NCBI RefSeq assembly: GCF_013114825.1
Contig: NZ_JAAVLX010000006.1
Coordinates: forward strand, 310,001-374,000
Origin: Bradyrhizobium australiense
GTDB lineage: Bacteria; Pseudomonadota; Alphaproteobacteria; Rhizobiales; Xanthobacteraceae
DNA length: 64,000 nucleotides
Direction of reading: 5' to 3'
This document shows positions 35,539 through 44,488 of this stretch, piece by piece; position 1 is the first letter of the stretch, and every line of letters starts with the position of its first letter. The position numbers were made by a program, and so were the translations under genes. The notes below the pieces were generated by a model that saw only the letters and a program-made list of their open reading frames with translations, had not been told where the DNA came from and did no database searches.

Positions 35539-35841
35539 TCAGGCCGGCGGCGCACTGCGCGAGACCACCCAGTCGCGCAACCATGATCCGGCCGCACAAC
35601 CGCAGAGGTAGAGCGCGAACATGATCAGGCCGAGGTCGAGCCAGTAGCCGAAACGGCCGGGCACCGCGCGCGCGCCCGCGGCAGCGATCAGCGCCGCGAC
35701 CAAAGCCGAAAGCGCCCATCGCCATTTCCGCGGCACGCCTTTGCCGTGCTGAACCACGGAAATCCAGCCCATGGCGAAGCCGAGCAGCAGCGATACCAAG
35801 AGCCAGCCCCAGTAGAATGTGGTCAGATAAGCCATGCTCAC
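35539..35841 (-). CDS. Small membrane protein coupled to the OmpA-like gene
   Basis: About 100 residues, three to four hydrophobic segments (FYWGWLLVSLLLGFAMGW, WALSALVAALIAAAGA, YWLDLGLIMFALYLCGCAAG). The start is either GTG 35841, overlapping the upstream stop as GTGA, or ATG 35835. Either way it is tightly coupled to the OmpA-like gene, and the two proteins may work together in the envelope. Family not recognised. Confidence 0.7.
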   Translation of the reverse strand: MSMAYLTTFYWGWLLVSLLLGFAMGWISVVQHGKGVPRKWRWALSALVAALIAAAGARAVPGRFGYWLDLGLIMFALYLCGCAAGSWLRDWVVSRSAPPA

Positions 35842-37232
35842 TTCACCACGAAATCGATGCGACGGTTCTGCGCCTTGCCCTGCTCGGTATCGTTACCCGC
35901 AATCGGCTGTGTCGAGCCATAGCCGACCGCGCTGAACCGGTTGGCGGGCAATCCCGCCTTGACCAGATAGTCGGCGACCGCCTGCGCACGCTTCTCGGAC
36001 AGCGCCTGGTTGGCCGCCTCGTCGCCGTCGGTATCGGTATGTCCTGATATCTCGATATTGGCGGCCGGACAGCGCAACGCGGTTTCAATCAGCCGGTCAA
36101 GCAGACCGGCGGAATCGGCGACGATGTCGGCCTTGCCGGGTTCGAAGCGGATCCGGGACTTGCCGAGCAGCTCGGAGAATAGCTGCTGGCAGACCGTCGC
36201 ATCCACCGGCGCCGCCGCCGGCTTGACCGAGATCTCCGGCTTGAACTGCCAGCCCTGCGGAAAGTCCTTGCCGAGACCGGCGCGGATCTGACTGGCAGCG
36301 GCTTCATAGAGCGCATCGCCCGACAGCTTCACCTCGCGGTCGGAGACGACGAGCGTACCGGTCGACAGCCGCGACAGCGCGCCGAGCGCGGGCACCACCG
36401 CGCTGGCGAAGCCCGCAGGCGCGCCGACGCTCGCCTTGAGGTTGTCGACGACTTTTTCGCTGAAGAACTTGCGTCCCGCCGCCGCCACCAGCACGGCGTG
36501 AACGTTGTTGTCAGGCACATTGCCGGTCAGCGTCAGTGTTACCGCGACCGGATCCTTGTAGGCCTGGAAGATGTAGGGCGGTGCCTTGACCTCGTTGGCT
36601 GCGACGGAAAAACCCTCGGGCAGATTTTTCAGCGCGGCGGCGATGGCCTCCCGGCCGCCGAGTTCGCGCGCCATGCCGGACAGGCTGACCTTGGTGTCCG
36701 ACAGCGTGATCTTGCCGTCCTTCAGCTTGCCTATCTGATCGAGCAGCAACAGCGCAGCATTATCGAAACGCGGCGGCGCCCCGCGCGCCAAATTCGTCCG
36801 GTCGACCACTTCGACGCCGCCGAGGCTGGCGCGTGCTGCCTCCATCAGCCGGCTCTTGCTCGCCGGCAGCGGCGAACTGCCCGACAGCATCACCCGGACG
36901 ACATCACGTTCGGCCGACCAGACGAACGGCTTGGCTTCCGGAACGAGCCGGGTTTCGTCGTTAACCAGCCGCACGCCCGGCACCGTTTCCACCGAAGCCA
37001 CCGCACTCTGCCGGCCGTCTTCCGAGAATGCATCTGCGGCCAGGGTCACGTCGCGGCCTGCAACCGAGATCCGCCGCTTATCGAGGATGGTGTCCTTGAG
37101 TGCTGTGGCTGAACGCTGCGCCAGGTCGGCTTCCAGCGGTTCGGTGCTCGTCCAGGCTGCGATAGCCCAGAAGATGACCAGCGGAATGACACCCGGCCAC
37201 CATTTGTTACTCCACCTGAAAAGTCCGCGCAT
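35838..37232 (-). CDS. OmpA-family protein with BON-like repeats
   Basis: 464 residues. One N-terminal membrane helix (GVIPLVIFWAIAAW) is followed by repeated segments with the pattern VxLTGxVPDNxxHAxLVAAA seen in BON domains (clear near VTLTLTGNVPDNN). It ends in an OmpA peptidoglycan-binding domain (IEISGHTDTDGDEAANQALS, then RFSAVGYGSTQPIA). It resembles mycobacterial ArfA in architecture. Probably anchors the inner membrane to peptidoglycan. Coupled to the small membrane protein downstream. Confidence 0.88.
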   Translation of the reverse strand: MRGLFRWSNKWWPGVIPLVIFWAIAAWTSTEPLEADLAQRSATALKDTILDKRRISVAGRDVTLAADAFSEDGRQSAVASVETVPGVRLVNDETRLVPEAKPFVWSAERDVVRVMLSGSSPLPASKSRLMEAARASLGGVEVVDRTNLARGAPPRFDNAALLLLDQIGKLKDGKITLSDTKVSLSGMARELGGREAIAAALKNLPEGFSVAANEVKAPPYIFQAYKDPVAVTLTLTGNVPDNNVHAVLVAAAGRKFFSEKVVDNLKASVGAPAGFASAVVPALGALSRLSTGTLVVSDREVKLSGDALYEAAASQIRAGLGKDFPQGWQFKPEISVKPAAAPVDATVCQQLFSELLGKSRIRFEPGKADIVADSAGLLDRLIETALRCPAANIEISGHTDTDGDEAANQALSEKRAQAVADYLVKAGLPANRFSAVGYGSTQPIAGNDTEQGKAQNRRIDFVVK

Positions 37233-37399
37233 TCGAGTTCCCGCCGGGTCTGGAATGCAGAGAAAACAAACCCTTGCAGGACTGTCAAACCCGAAATGTC
37301 GCAGGCGTAAATGGACGCAGAAATCGGTCCGGCTAACAGTTTCTTCAGCGGTCTGTCGCTAGTTTCGCCCCGTAATTAACCGGGCAGCCCCGCATTTCG

Positions 37400-38458
37400 A
37401 TGAAACTGCTTCGCAACACCGTCATTCGCGCCGGGCTGGAAGCGCTGTACTTCTCCGGAGCGCACTACCTGCTGCGACCAATCTTCGCAGGCGTCGGCGT
37501 CATTTTCATGCTGCACCACGTCCGTCCGCGCCGCGACGGCGAATTTCAGCCCAATCATCATCTCGAAGTCGAGCCGGAGTTCTTGCGGGCGATGCTGGCG
37601 CATCTTCGCACCCTCGACGTCGACATCGTCACCATGGACGAGGTGCATCATCGACTCCAGAAGCGGAGTTTCGCACGGCGCTTCGCCTGCTTCACCCTCG
37701 ACGACGGCTATCGCGACAACCGCGATTATGCGTTGCCGGTGATGCGTGAGTTTGACGCGCCCTTCACCGTTTACGTCACCAGCGATTTCGCCGAAGGCAC
37801 CGGAAGGTTGTGGTGGGTCTCGCTCGAGAAGGCGATCGCCAAGACCCCCTCGATCGAAGTCCCGATCGGCGGCACAGCAACCCGCCTCGAGACCTCGACG
37901 CCGGCAGCCAAGCAGGCCGCCTTCGACCGCATCCACGAATGGCTGCGCCGACTTCCGGGCGAACACGACCTGCAGCGCGAAATCTCCGCGCTGTGCACGC
38001 GCCATGATGTCGACGAGTCTCTCATCGCCCGCGATCTCTGCATGTCCTGGGAGGAGCTGAAGGCGTTCGCGGACGATCCGCTGGTGACGATCGGCGCGCA
38101 TACGGTCACGCATTGCAATCTGGCGCGGCAGAGCGGAGAGACCGCCTCGTTCGAACTGACCGAAAGCCGCGCGCGGATCGAAGCGGCGTTGCAGCGGCCG
38201 GTGCAGCATCTCGCCTATCCCTATGGCGACCGGATCGCCGCGGGCCAGCGCGAATTCAGCCTGGCGAAAGCGGCAGGATTCAAGACGGCGGTCACGACTC
38301 GGCCGGGCATGATCTTCCCGGAAAGCGCCGGCTACATGACCGCGCTGCAGCGCGTTTCGCTCAACGGCAACTACCAGGACGCGCGCATCCTCCCGGTCCT
38401 GACATCAGGCGCCGCCACCGCCATGTGGAACGGCTTTCGCCGCATCGACACTGCGTAG
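37400..38458 (+). CDS. Polysaccharide deacetylase family protein
   Basis: 352 residues. A NodB-homology domain: the metal and base motif appears as FTLDDGYRDN (Asp101-Asp102, with Leu where TFDDG has Phe), and the His motif as IGAHTVTHCNL. LAYPYGDR is the third conserved block. No cleavable signal is obvious. Likely acts on an envelope or exopolysaccharide sugar; divergent from the OmpA-like gene. Confidence 0.9.
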   Translation: MKLLRNTVIRAGLEALYFSGAHYLLRPIFAGVGVIFMLHHVRPRRDGEFQPNHHLEVEPEFLRAMLAHLRTLDVDIVTMDEVHHRLQKRSFARRFACFTLDDGYRDNRDYALPVMREFDAPFTVYVTSDFAEGTGRLWWVSLEKAIAKTPSIEVPIGGTATRLETSTPAAKQAAFDRIHEWLRRLPGEHDLQREISALCTRHDVDESLIARDLCMSWEELKAFADDPLVTIGAHTVTHCNLARQSGETASFELTESRARIEAALQRPVQHLAYPYGDRIAAGQREFSLAKAAGFKTAVTTRPGMIFPESAGYMTALQRVSLNGNYQDARILPVLTSGAATAMWNGFRRIDTA

Positions 38459-38468
38459 GGCTTCAACC

Positions 38469-38551
38469 GTAGCCCGGATAGAGCGAAGCGCAATCCGGGG
38501 CCTTCTCACACGCTGAGGGATCCATCCCGGCTTCGCTCCATCCGGGCTACG
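38469..38551. repeat. Palindromic intergenic repeat, family D
   Basis: GTAGCCCGGATAGAGCGAAG at the left mirrors GCTTCGCTCCATCCGGGCTAC at the right. It directly follows the deacetylase gene. The GTAGCCCGGAT type is, from memory, frequent in Bradyrhizobium genomes. Confidence 0.88.
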
Positions 38552-38623
38552 GGTCGATTTCCCTTCCTTGACTCGCCCTGCTCTCACGCCCAAAACCTCC
38601 GGCAAAGCCAATGGAGGAAAGCA

Positions 38624-39424
38624 ATGTTCAAGGATCTGTTCTCGCTTAATGGTCGCATCGCGCTGGTGACGGGCGGCTCGCGCGGCATCGGCAAGATGAT
38701 CGCGGCCGGATTTCTCGCGCAAGGCGCGGCGAAGGTTTACATCACCGCGCGCAAGGCAGGTCCCTGCGAGGCAACCGCGAAAGAACTCACCGCCGCCTAT
38801 GACGGCGAATGCATCGCGCTGCCGATCGACATCTCGACGGTCGAAGGCTGCGAGAAGCTGGCCGGCGAAATCATCAAGCTGGAGCCGAAGCTCGACATCC
38901 TCGTCAACAATGCGGGCGCGGCATGGGGCGCGGAATTCGACGAATTCCCCGAAAGCGGCTGGGACAAGGTCATGGACCTCAACGTCAAGTCGCTGTTCTT
39001 CCTGACCAAGGCGCTGGCGAAACCGTTGCGCGCGGCGGCCTCGCCCGATCGGCCCGCCAAGGTCATCAACATCGCGTCCGTCGACGGCATCTTCGTCAAT
39101 CCCAGCGAGACCTATTCCTACGCCGCGAGCAAAGCCGCCGTGATCCATCTGACGCGGCGCATGGCGACGAAACTGGTCAAGGACAATATCAATGTCACCG
39201 CGATCGCGCCGGGCGCGTTCAAGTCGGACATGAACCGGGCCGCGCGCGACCACTCGGACGAAGTCGCAAAGCGTATTCCGGCGAAGCGTATCGGCACCGA
39301 CGAGGATATGGCGGGGGTAGCGATCTATCTCGCCTCGCGCGCGGGCGATTACGTGGTCGGCAACACCATCGCGGTCGACGGCGGCGTGGTCTACGCAAAT
39401 GCTGGGCTTGAGATCGCGGGGTAA
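38624..39424 (+). CDS. SDR-family oxidoreductase
   Basis: 266 residues. The Rossmann motif TGGSRGIG is at 16-23, NNAG near residue 91, catalytic Ser in NIASVDG, and YSYAASKAA supplies Tyr and Lys. It is preceded by GGAGGAAAG. The tail (VGNTIAVDGG) is classical. NAD(P)-dependent; substrate unknown. It is convergent with the box genes and not clearly part of them. Confidence 0.92.
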   Translation: MFKDLFSLNGRIALVTGGSRGIGKMIAAGFLAQGAAKVYITARKAGPCEATAKELTAAYDGECIALPIDISTVEGCEKLAGEIIKLEPKLDILVNNAGAAWGAEFDEFPESGWDKVMDLNVKSLFFLTKALAKPLRAAASPDRPAKVINIASVDGIFVNPSETYSYAASKAAVIHLTRRMATKLVKDNINVTAIAPGAFKSDMNRAARDHSDEVAKRIPAKRIGTDEDMAGVAIYLASRAGDYVVGNTIAVDGGVVYANAGLEIAG

Positions 39425-39433
39425 TTCACGGTC

Positions 39434-39548
39434 GTCATACCCCGCGAATGCGGGGTATCCAGTACGCCGCGGCTTCAAGTGGGTGACCGCGCCGTTTCTG
39501 TAATTGGCGCTGGCGTTTACTGGATCACCCGCTTTCGCGGGTGATGAC
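39434..39548. repeat. Palindromic intergenic repeat, family E
   Basis: GTCATACCCCGCGAATGCGGGG and TATCCAGTA at the left mirror TACTGGATCACCCGCTTTCGCGGG and TGATGAC at the right. It separates the convergent SDR and box genes and may terminate both. Confidence 0.88.
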
Positions 39549-39590
39549 AGCTTGTGCGGAAGGCGCGGGTTGCGCTTTTCATCTGTCGAT

Positions 39591-39863
39591 TCACCCGTAT
39601 TCGAAATCAGCCTTGGGCGCGTCAGGCAGCTCGCGCTCCAGCGCTTCGCGGTATCGCAAACATCCGCGCAAAAACTTCGGCCAGGGCGGCACGGCCACTT
39701 CGGGCGTGACTCGCTCGGGCAACAGGCCCCAGAGGTCGGGATGGTGCCAGCACAGGTCGTGACCGGTGCTGTCGCGGTGCGCGCGGATGCCCGCCCTAAG
39801 GCGTTTCACCTCCGCGACCAGTTGGTCGCGGTTCAGTGCTTCGAGGTCGCGGTCGGGGTCCAT
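39591..39863 (-). CDS. Small conserved-looking protein after boxB
   Basis: 90 residues (MDPDRDLEALNRDQLVAEVKRL start), charged, with an N-terminal helix and a central HDLCWHHPDLWGLLPE segment rich in His/Trp. Starts 27 nt downstream of boxB on the same strand. No known family recognised; position suggests an accessory to the epoxidase or an unrelated passenger. The HDLCWHHPDLW stretch could bind metal. Confidence 0.65.
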   Translation of the reverse strand: MDPDRDLEALNRDQLVAEVKRLRAGIRAHRDSTGHDLCWHHPDLWGLLPERVTPEVAVPPWPKFLRGCLRYREALERELPDAPKADFEYG

Positions 39864-39890
39864 ATTGCTGCTCCCCGATTGCGGGGCGGT

Positions 39891-41336
39891 TCAGGTTTCG
39901 ATCTTCACGTACTCGAAATCGCCGGGCTTGTTGTCGATGCCGACCTTCGGCGGCGAAATCCAGGAGGCGTACTGGCCGGTTTCGGTGACCGGCTTCATCA
40001 GGGAGGCGATGAAATCGCCGTCCTGCGACGAAGGCAACCATTCGCCCTTGCGCTGGTTCCAGGTGGCGTCGTCGATCAGCACGCCGTCGGGCGTCGCATG
40101 CACGTCCTTGAACTCGCCGATCTGGCGATGGAAGGCGACGTTCGGCAGCGTCAGCTTGTACTGATAGCCAGCGGTCGAAATCACCTTGTTCCAGCGCAGC
40201 ATGCCCTTGACGCAGTCCTGCGTGTAGTCGTCGCGCAGCCGCATGTTGAGCGCGGTCAGCGCGGGCTCATCGACTCGCTTGATCACGCCGTCGACCAGCT
40301 TCAGCACCGGATAGGTGGCGTTCTTGAGCTGGTGATCGTCGTCGATCTGGGTTTCCTTGTAGCGACCCTTGATGCCGGCGTTGAAAACATTCGCCGCGTT
40401 GGTCGAGACTTCGGAGCCGAACAGATCGAGCGACAGCGAATAGTGCAGGTTGAGCTTCTTCTGGATGGTCGGCAGGTCGATGACGCCGAGCGCGCGGACC
40501 CTGCCGACATCGGTGGGATCGGTGATGCCGGCCGCTTTCATCGCCTCGCAGGTGCGCTGCACGACGCGGCTGATGCCGGTCTCGCCGACGAACATGTGAT
40601 GCGCTTCTTCGGTCAGCATGAAGCGGCAGGTGCGCGACAGCGGATCGAAGCCGGACTGCGCCAGCGAGTGCAACTGCATCTTGCCGTCGCGATCGGTAAA
40701 ATAGGTGAACATGAAGAACGACAGCCAGTCCGGCGTCGCCTCGTTGAAGGCCCCGAGCATGCGTGGGCTATCCGCGTCACCCGAGCGTCGGCGCAGCAAA
40801 TCGTCGGCTTCCTCGCGACCGTCGCGGCCGAAATATTTCTGCAAGAGATAGACCATCGCCCAGAGGTGGCGGCCCTCCTCGACATTGACCTGGAACAGGT
40901 TGCGCAGGTCGTAGAGCGAGGGCGCGGTCTTGCCGAGATGGCGCTGCTGCTCGACGGAGGCGGGCTCGGTGTCGCCCTGGATCACGATCAGGCGGCGCAG
41001 CGTGGCGCGGTGCTCGCCGGGGACTTCCTGCCAGGCCGGCTTGCCATAGTTCTCGCCGAAGGGAATGACGCGGTTTTCTTCCTGCGGCGCCAGCAAAATG
41101 CCCCAGCGATACTCCGGCATCTTCACGTAGTCGAACTTGGCCCAGCCGCGCGGATCGACCGAATAGGCGGTGCGCAGATAAACTAGCGACTGCTGAAAAC
41201 CTTCCGGCCCCATGTCGCCCCACCAGTCCATATAACCGGGATGCCAGCCCTCCAGCGCTTTCAGCACCTGCCGGTCTTCGCTGAGATTCACGTTGTTCGG
41301 AATTTTGGTCGAGTAGTCGACGTTCATGTAATTCAT
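39891..41336 (-). CDS. boxB: Benzoyl-CoA 2,3-epoxidase, oxygenase subunit BoxB
   Basis: 481 residues, the usual BoxB length. A diiron oxygenase that epoxidises benzoyl-CoA in aerobic CoA-dependent benzoate degradation. Candidate iron ligands lie in VEEGRHLWAM (Glu153/Glu154, His157) and LTEEAHHMFVGE (Glu243/Glu244, His246/His247). MNYMNVDYSTKIPNNVNL is the family N-terminus. The reductase partner BoxA is not in the window. It follows boxC across a 147-nt gap holding repeat C. Confidence 0.95.
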   Translation of the reverse strand: MNYMNVDYSTKIPNNVNLSEDRQVLKALEGWHPGYMDWWGDMGPEGFQQSLVYLRTAYSVDPRGWAKFDYVKMPEYRWGILLAPQEENRVIPFGENYGKPAWQEVPGEHRATLRRLIVIQGDTEPASVEQQRHLGKTAPSLYDLRNLFQVNVEEGRHLWAMVYLLQKYFGRDGREEADDLLRRRSGDADSPRMLGAFNEATPDWLSFFMFTYFTDRDGKMQLHSLAQSGFDPLSRTCRFMLTEEAHHMFVGETGISRVVQRTCEAMKAAGITDPTDVGRVRALGVIDLPTIQKKLNLHYSLSLDLFGSEVSTNAANVFNAGIKGRYKETQIDDDHQLKNATYPVLKLVDGVIKRVDEPALTALNMRLRDDYTQDCVKGMLRWNKVISTAGYQYKLTLPNVAFHRQIGEFKDVHATPDGVLIDDATWNQRKGEWLPSSQDGDFIASLMKPVTETGQYASWISPPKVGIDNKPGDFEYVKIET

Positions 41337-41358
41337 GGCCTGCTCCTTGCTCGCTCTC

Positions 41359-41482
41359 GTGTCCCGGACGCGGCGCGACGCGAAGCGGTGCGCTGCACAA
41401 CCGGGACCTGTTCAGTGACGGCCTAGATGGGTCCCGGTTCTGCACAGCGGCACTTCACGCCGCAGTGCGCCCGGGCCACGAC
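41359..41482. repeat. Palindromic intergenic repeat, family C (copy 2, between boxC and boxB)
   Basis: GTGTCCCGGACGCGGCGCGACG and GTGCGCTGCACAACCGGGACC at the left mirror GGGTCCCGGTTCTGCACAG and GCAGTGCGCCCGGGCCACG at the right. Its position inside the box operon may shape mRNA processing between boxC and boxB (inference). Confidence 0.85.
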
Positions 41483-41483
41483 A

Positions 41484-43172
41484 TCAAACCCGCGTCATGT
41501 CGAATTGCGCCTTCTGGCCGGTGCCGTAGCGGCGCAGCGCGCCCTCTTCGCCGACCGCGTTGGGGCGCTGGAAGATCCAGTTCTGCCACGCCGTGAGGCG
41601 CGAGAAGATTTTCGATTCCATGGTCTCGGGACCAACGAAGCGCAAATTCGCTTCCATGCCGGTGAGGCCGTCGGGCGAGAAGGACGTGCGCTCCTCCAGG
41701 AACACCCGCACCTCGTCGTCCCAATCGATATCGTCGAGCGCGAAGGTGACGAGGCCGAGTTCTTCGGCTTCCTCGGCGTCAAGCGTTGTGCCGATGGTGG
41801 CTTCCGCGCGTTCCAGATCGGACGGATCGGCCTGGAAGCGCGATTGCAACCGGGTCAGGCCGTGGCTCATCGGGTAGGGACCGAAATTCAGCGCGGTGAG
41901 CTGGATTGCCGGCGGCGGCCGATTATCGCCCTGCCGCGAGCCGATCAGCATGTAGGAACGGTCGGCGGCGAACACGAGTTCGGCGAGCGTGCCGGCGAAG
42001 CAGGAGCCGGGCTCGACGAGCGTCACCAGCGTGCGCGAGGTGACATCGATGCGCTTCAGCACGCGCTTCCAGTAATGCCTGATCTCGTTGACCAGCCAGT
42101 GCGCCTTGTTGGCTTCGAGGAAGGCATCGCAAGCGACGACATTGGCGGGATCGCCATGCGACTTGAACAGCAGCATCGCGATTTCGAGTTCGTTGATGCG
42201 CAAGTGAAGAATTGCGTCATCGAGCTCGCGCGCCACCTGCAACGGCCAGAACGCGGCGCCTTGCGCGATCAGGCCCTCGATATCGGCTGGCGGCGCCGTC
42301 TCCGGCGCCTTGATCGAAATGGTCGCGATCCGCGCGGCGCGATCGATGTCGACATTGACAAAACCATAACGGATGCCGCTGTCGTCGATGGTGCGGTTGA
42401 GCGGCGAAAGCGTGATGCCCTTGCCGTTACCGTTGCGTTTCGAGCTGGCCGCGAATTCTCTTGCGCGCTCGGCAACCTTGGCTTCGAGCTTGGTGTTCGG
42501 CGCGATCTCGTCGACCAGCCGCCAGGCGACCGCACGCTTGCCCTTGATGCCTTCCTCGATGGTGCAGAAGAAGTCGGCATGGTCGCGGCGCACCTTGCGC
42601 TTGTCGACCACGCGCGTGAGACCGCCGGTGCCCGGCAGCACGGCGAGCAGCGGCACTTCCGGCAGCGCCACGGCAGCGGCGCCGTCGTCGGCGAGTATGA
42701 TGTGGTCGGTGGCGAGCGCCAGTTCATAGCCGCCGCCCGCCGCGGTGCCATTGACGACGGTGATGAAGCGCTGCCCGGAATTTTCCGATGAATCTTCCAG
42801 GCCGTTGCGGGTCTCGTTGGTGAATTTGCAGAAGTTGACCTTATGGGCGTGGGTCGCGCCCGCCAGCATGCGGATGTTGGCGCCGGCGCAGAACACGCGG
42901 TTCTTGCCGGAACGCATCACCACCACTTTTACTTCAGGGTATTCGAAGCGCAGCCGCTGCACGGCATCAGCGAGCTCGATGTCGACGCCGAGATCGTAGG
43001 AATTGAGTTTGAGCTGATAGCCTTCGAACAGGCCGGCGTTTTCGTCGACGTCCATGGTGAGGGTTGCGACCTCGCCCTCGACGGCCAGCTTCCAGTGCCG
43101 GTAGCGCGACGGATCGGTTTGAAAATCGATGTATTTCGCGCCGCCTGCGAGGACACGATCTTCACCGGCCAT
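41484..43172 (-). CDS. boxC: 2,3-epoxybenzoyl-CoA dihydrolase BoxC
   Basis: 562 residues, the family size (two crotonase-like modules). It hydrolyses the epoxide ring to 3,4-dehydroadipyl-CoA semialdehyde and formate. Crotonase oxyanion-hole segments are NRVFCAGANIRML and VVNGTAAGGGYELALATDHI. Well placed ribosome site GAGGG precedes the ATG. First gene after an operator-like palindrome at 43217-43232. Confidence 0.94.
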   Translation of the reverse strand: MAGEDRVLAGGAKYIDFQTDPSRYRHWKLAVEGEVATLTMDVDENAGLFEGYQLKLNSYDLGVDIELADAVQRLRFEYPEVKVVVMRSGKNRVFCAGANIRMLAGATHAHKVNFCKFTNETRNGLEDSSENSGQRFITVVNGTAAGGGYELALATDHIILADDGAAAVALPEVPLLAVLPGTGGLTRVVDKRKVRRDHADFFCTIEEGIKGKRAVAWRLVDEIAPNTKLEAKVAERAREFAASSKRNGNGKGITLSPLNRTIDDSGIRYGFVNVDIDRAARIATISIKAPETAPPADIEGLIAQGAAFWPLQVARELDDAILHLRINELEIAMLLFKSHGDPANVVACDAFLEANKAHWLVNEIRHYWKRVLKRIDVTSRTLVTLVEPGSCFAGTLAELVFAADRSYMLIGSRQGDNRPPPAIQLTALNFGPYPMSHGLTRLQSRFQADPSDLERAEATIGTTLDAEEAEELGLVTFALDDIDWDDEVRVFLEERTSFSPDGLTGMEANLRFVGPETMESKIFSRLTAWQNWIFQRPNAVGEEGALRRYGTGQKAQFDMTRV

Positions 43173-43493
43173 GAGCCACCCTCTGTCGTTTTCTCAGGAT
43201 TTGGTTGGTTTGTTGCATGCACAATAGTGCATGTTTTTGACTGAGTCCAGGCTAAAACGCCGGAATATGCATTTTGTTTCATGTTTGGCCGGTGGCGGAA
43301 AATGCCACCCAGTCAGCCCTGGCGAGCTGCGGCCGCTCCAGTTTCGCCTTTATGAGGCCCACCAACGCCGCAACCGGAAAACAATCGGCCCATTGCGGCA
43401 GCGGCAGATTGCCGGCCCCTGGGGCGGCGCGGTCATCGCCGCGCGCCGAGAAACCGGGAAGCGAACGCGAAGCAAAGCGTATGACGAAATGCC
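43173..43493 (-). other. boxCB promoter region (321 nt)
   Basis: No gene is supported here. Next to boxC it contains repeated TGCA motifs and a perfect inverted repeat (own entry); farther up, another ATGCAT lies at 43267-43272. Short frames on the plus strand lack recognisable protein content. Confidence 0.7.
43214..43232 (-). promoter_or_regulatory. Candidate BoxR operator upstream of boxC
   Basis: TGCA occurs at 43214, 43218 and 43228, the last two spaced by six nucleotides, and ATGCAC-AATA-GTGCAT (43217-43232) is a perfect inverted repeat. Direct TGCA repeats in palindromic context are described for operators of BzdR, the Azoarcus relative of BoxR. It lies 42-58 nt upstream of the boxC ATG, so it may overlap the promoter. 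Confidence 0.6.
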
Positions 43494-44312
43494 TTACGCG
43501 GCCCGTCCCTGCGAGCCGCTATCGACGTGCAACACCGCGTTTGCGAATTCCGAAATCGCATCGAGCGTCGCCTCCGGCGCTTCGCGATGCGGCTGATGTC
43601 CCGCGCCCGGAATCACAGTCACATCGACCGGACAATAGCACTCTTGCTGCGCGATCTCGACCTGGCGCATGGTCCCATACTGGTCGTCCACGCCCTGCAG
43701 GATCGCTACCGGCACGCGGATATAGGCGAGGTATTCGGAAATATCCCAGTTGCGGAAATCAGGATCTAGCCAGGCGCCGTTCCATCCGTAGAAGGCGTTG
43801 TCGACGTCCCTGTGCCAGCGCGAAAGCTTCCCCTTCAGATTCGTGGTCTCGTAGGCGCTCCGGATCTTCGCAATCGAGGCCACCGAAATATCCTCGACGA
43901 TGAAATGCGGGGCGATCAGCGCGAGGCCCTGCACACGGTAGTCCTGATGCGAACCGGCATAGATCGCCGCGATCGAGGCGCCGTCGGAATGCCCGAGCAG
44001 CAGGCCGCGGCGAAAGCCGATCTTGTCGAGCAGTTTTGGCAAGACGTCGAGCGCCTCGACATGCATGTAGTCGAGCGGCCGCGGCAGTTTCACCGCCGTC
44101 GATGCGCCGTAGCCGGCGCGCGAATAGACGAATACGCCCGCGCCGGTCGCGGCCTGAAGCGTGTCCGGAAAGTCACCCCACAGCCTGGCCGATCCGAGGC
44201 CCTCGTGCAGCATCACGATGGTCGGCGCGTGCTCGGGCGACGGGCCGACCATGCGGTATTCGAGATGGGAGGCGCCGACGGTGAGAAAGCCCGAGGGGGT
44301 AAGGGTTGTCAT
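43494..44312 (-). CDS. Alpha/beta hydrolase in the box cluster
   Basis: 272 residues from ATG 44312 (MTTLTPSGFLTVGASHLEY); the longer frame overlaps the ligase gene and repeat B. Nucleophile Ser in LLLGHSDGAS, acid probably in LQGVDDQYG, His in GAGHQPHREAP. Cytoplasmic. It may act as a thioesterase or C-C hydrolase relieving benzoyl-CoA or intermediate build-up, but this is inference from location. Confidence 0.85.
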   Translation of the reverse strand: MTTLTPSGFLTVGASHLEYRMVGPSPEHAPTIVMLHEGLGSARLWGDFPDTLQAATGAGVFVYSRAGYGASTAVKLPRPLDYMHVEALDVLPKLLDKIGFRRGLLLGHSDGASIAAIYAGSHQDYRVQGLALIAPHFIVEDISVASIAKIRSAYETTNLKGKLSRWHRDVDNAFYGWNGAWLDPDFRNWDISEYLAYIRVPVAILQGVDDQYGTMRQVEIAQQECYCPVDVTVIPGAGHQPHREAPEATLDAISEFANAVLHVDSGSQGRAA

Positions 44313-44359
44313 GCTGTAAGCTTTCCGAAAGTGATCCAGACGTTGCACTCCTTGCTCAT

Positions 44360-44478
44360 GTCGTCCCTGCGAAAGCAGGGACCCATAACCATCGGCCTTC
44401 GTTGTGGTCAAAGGTCTCGCACATCGCGCGTCGACGGATGAGCCGCAGCGTATGGGTCCCTGCTTTCGCAGGGACGAC
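44360..44478. repeat. Palindromic intergenic repeat, family B (copy 2)
   Basis: GTCGTCCCTGCGAAAGCAGG and GACCCATAACC at the left mirror GTATGGGTCCCTGCTTTCGCAGGGACGAC at the right (compare 15601-15715). It lies between the ligase and hydrolase genes of the box cluster. Confidence 0.9.
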
Positions 44479-44488
44479 GTGAGAGAGG

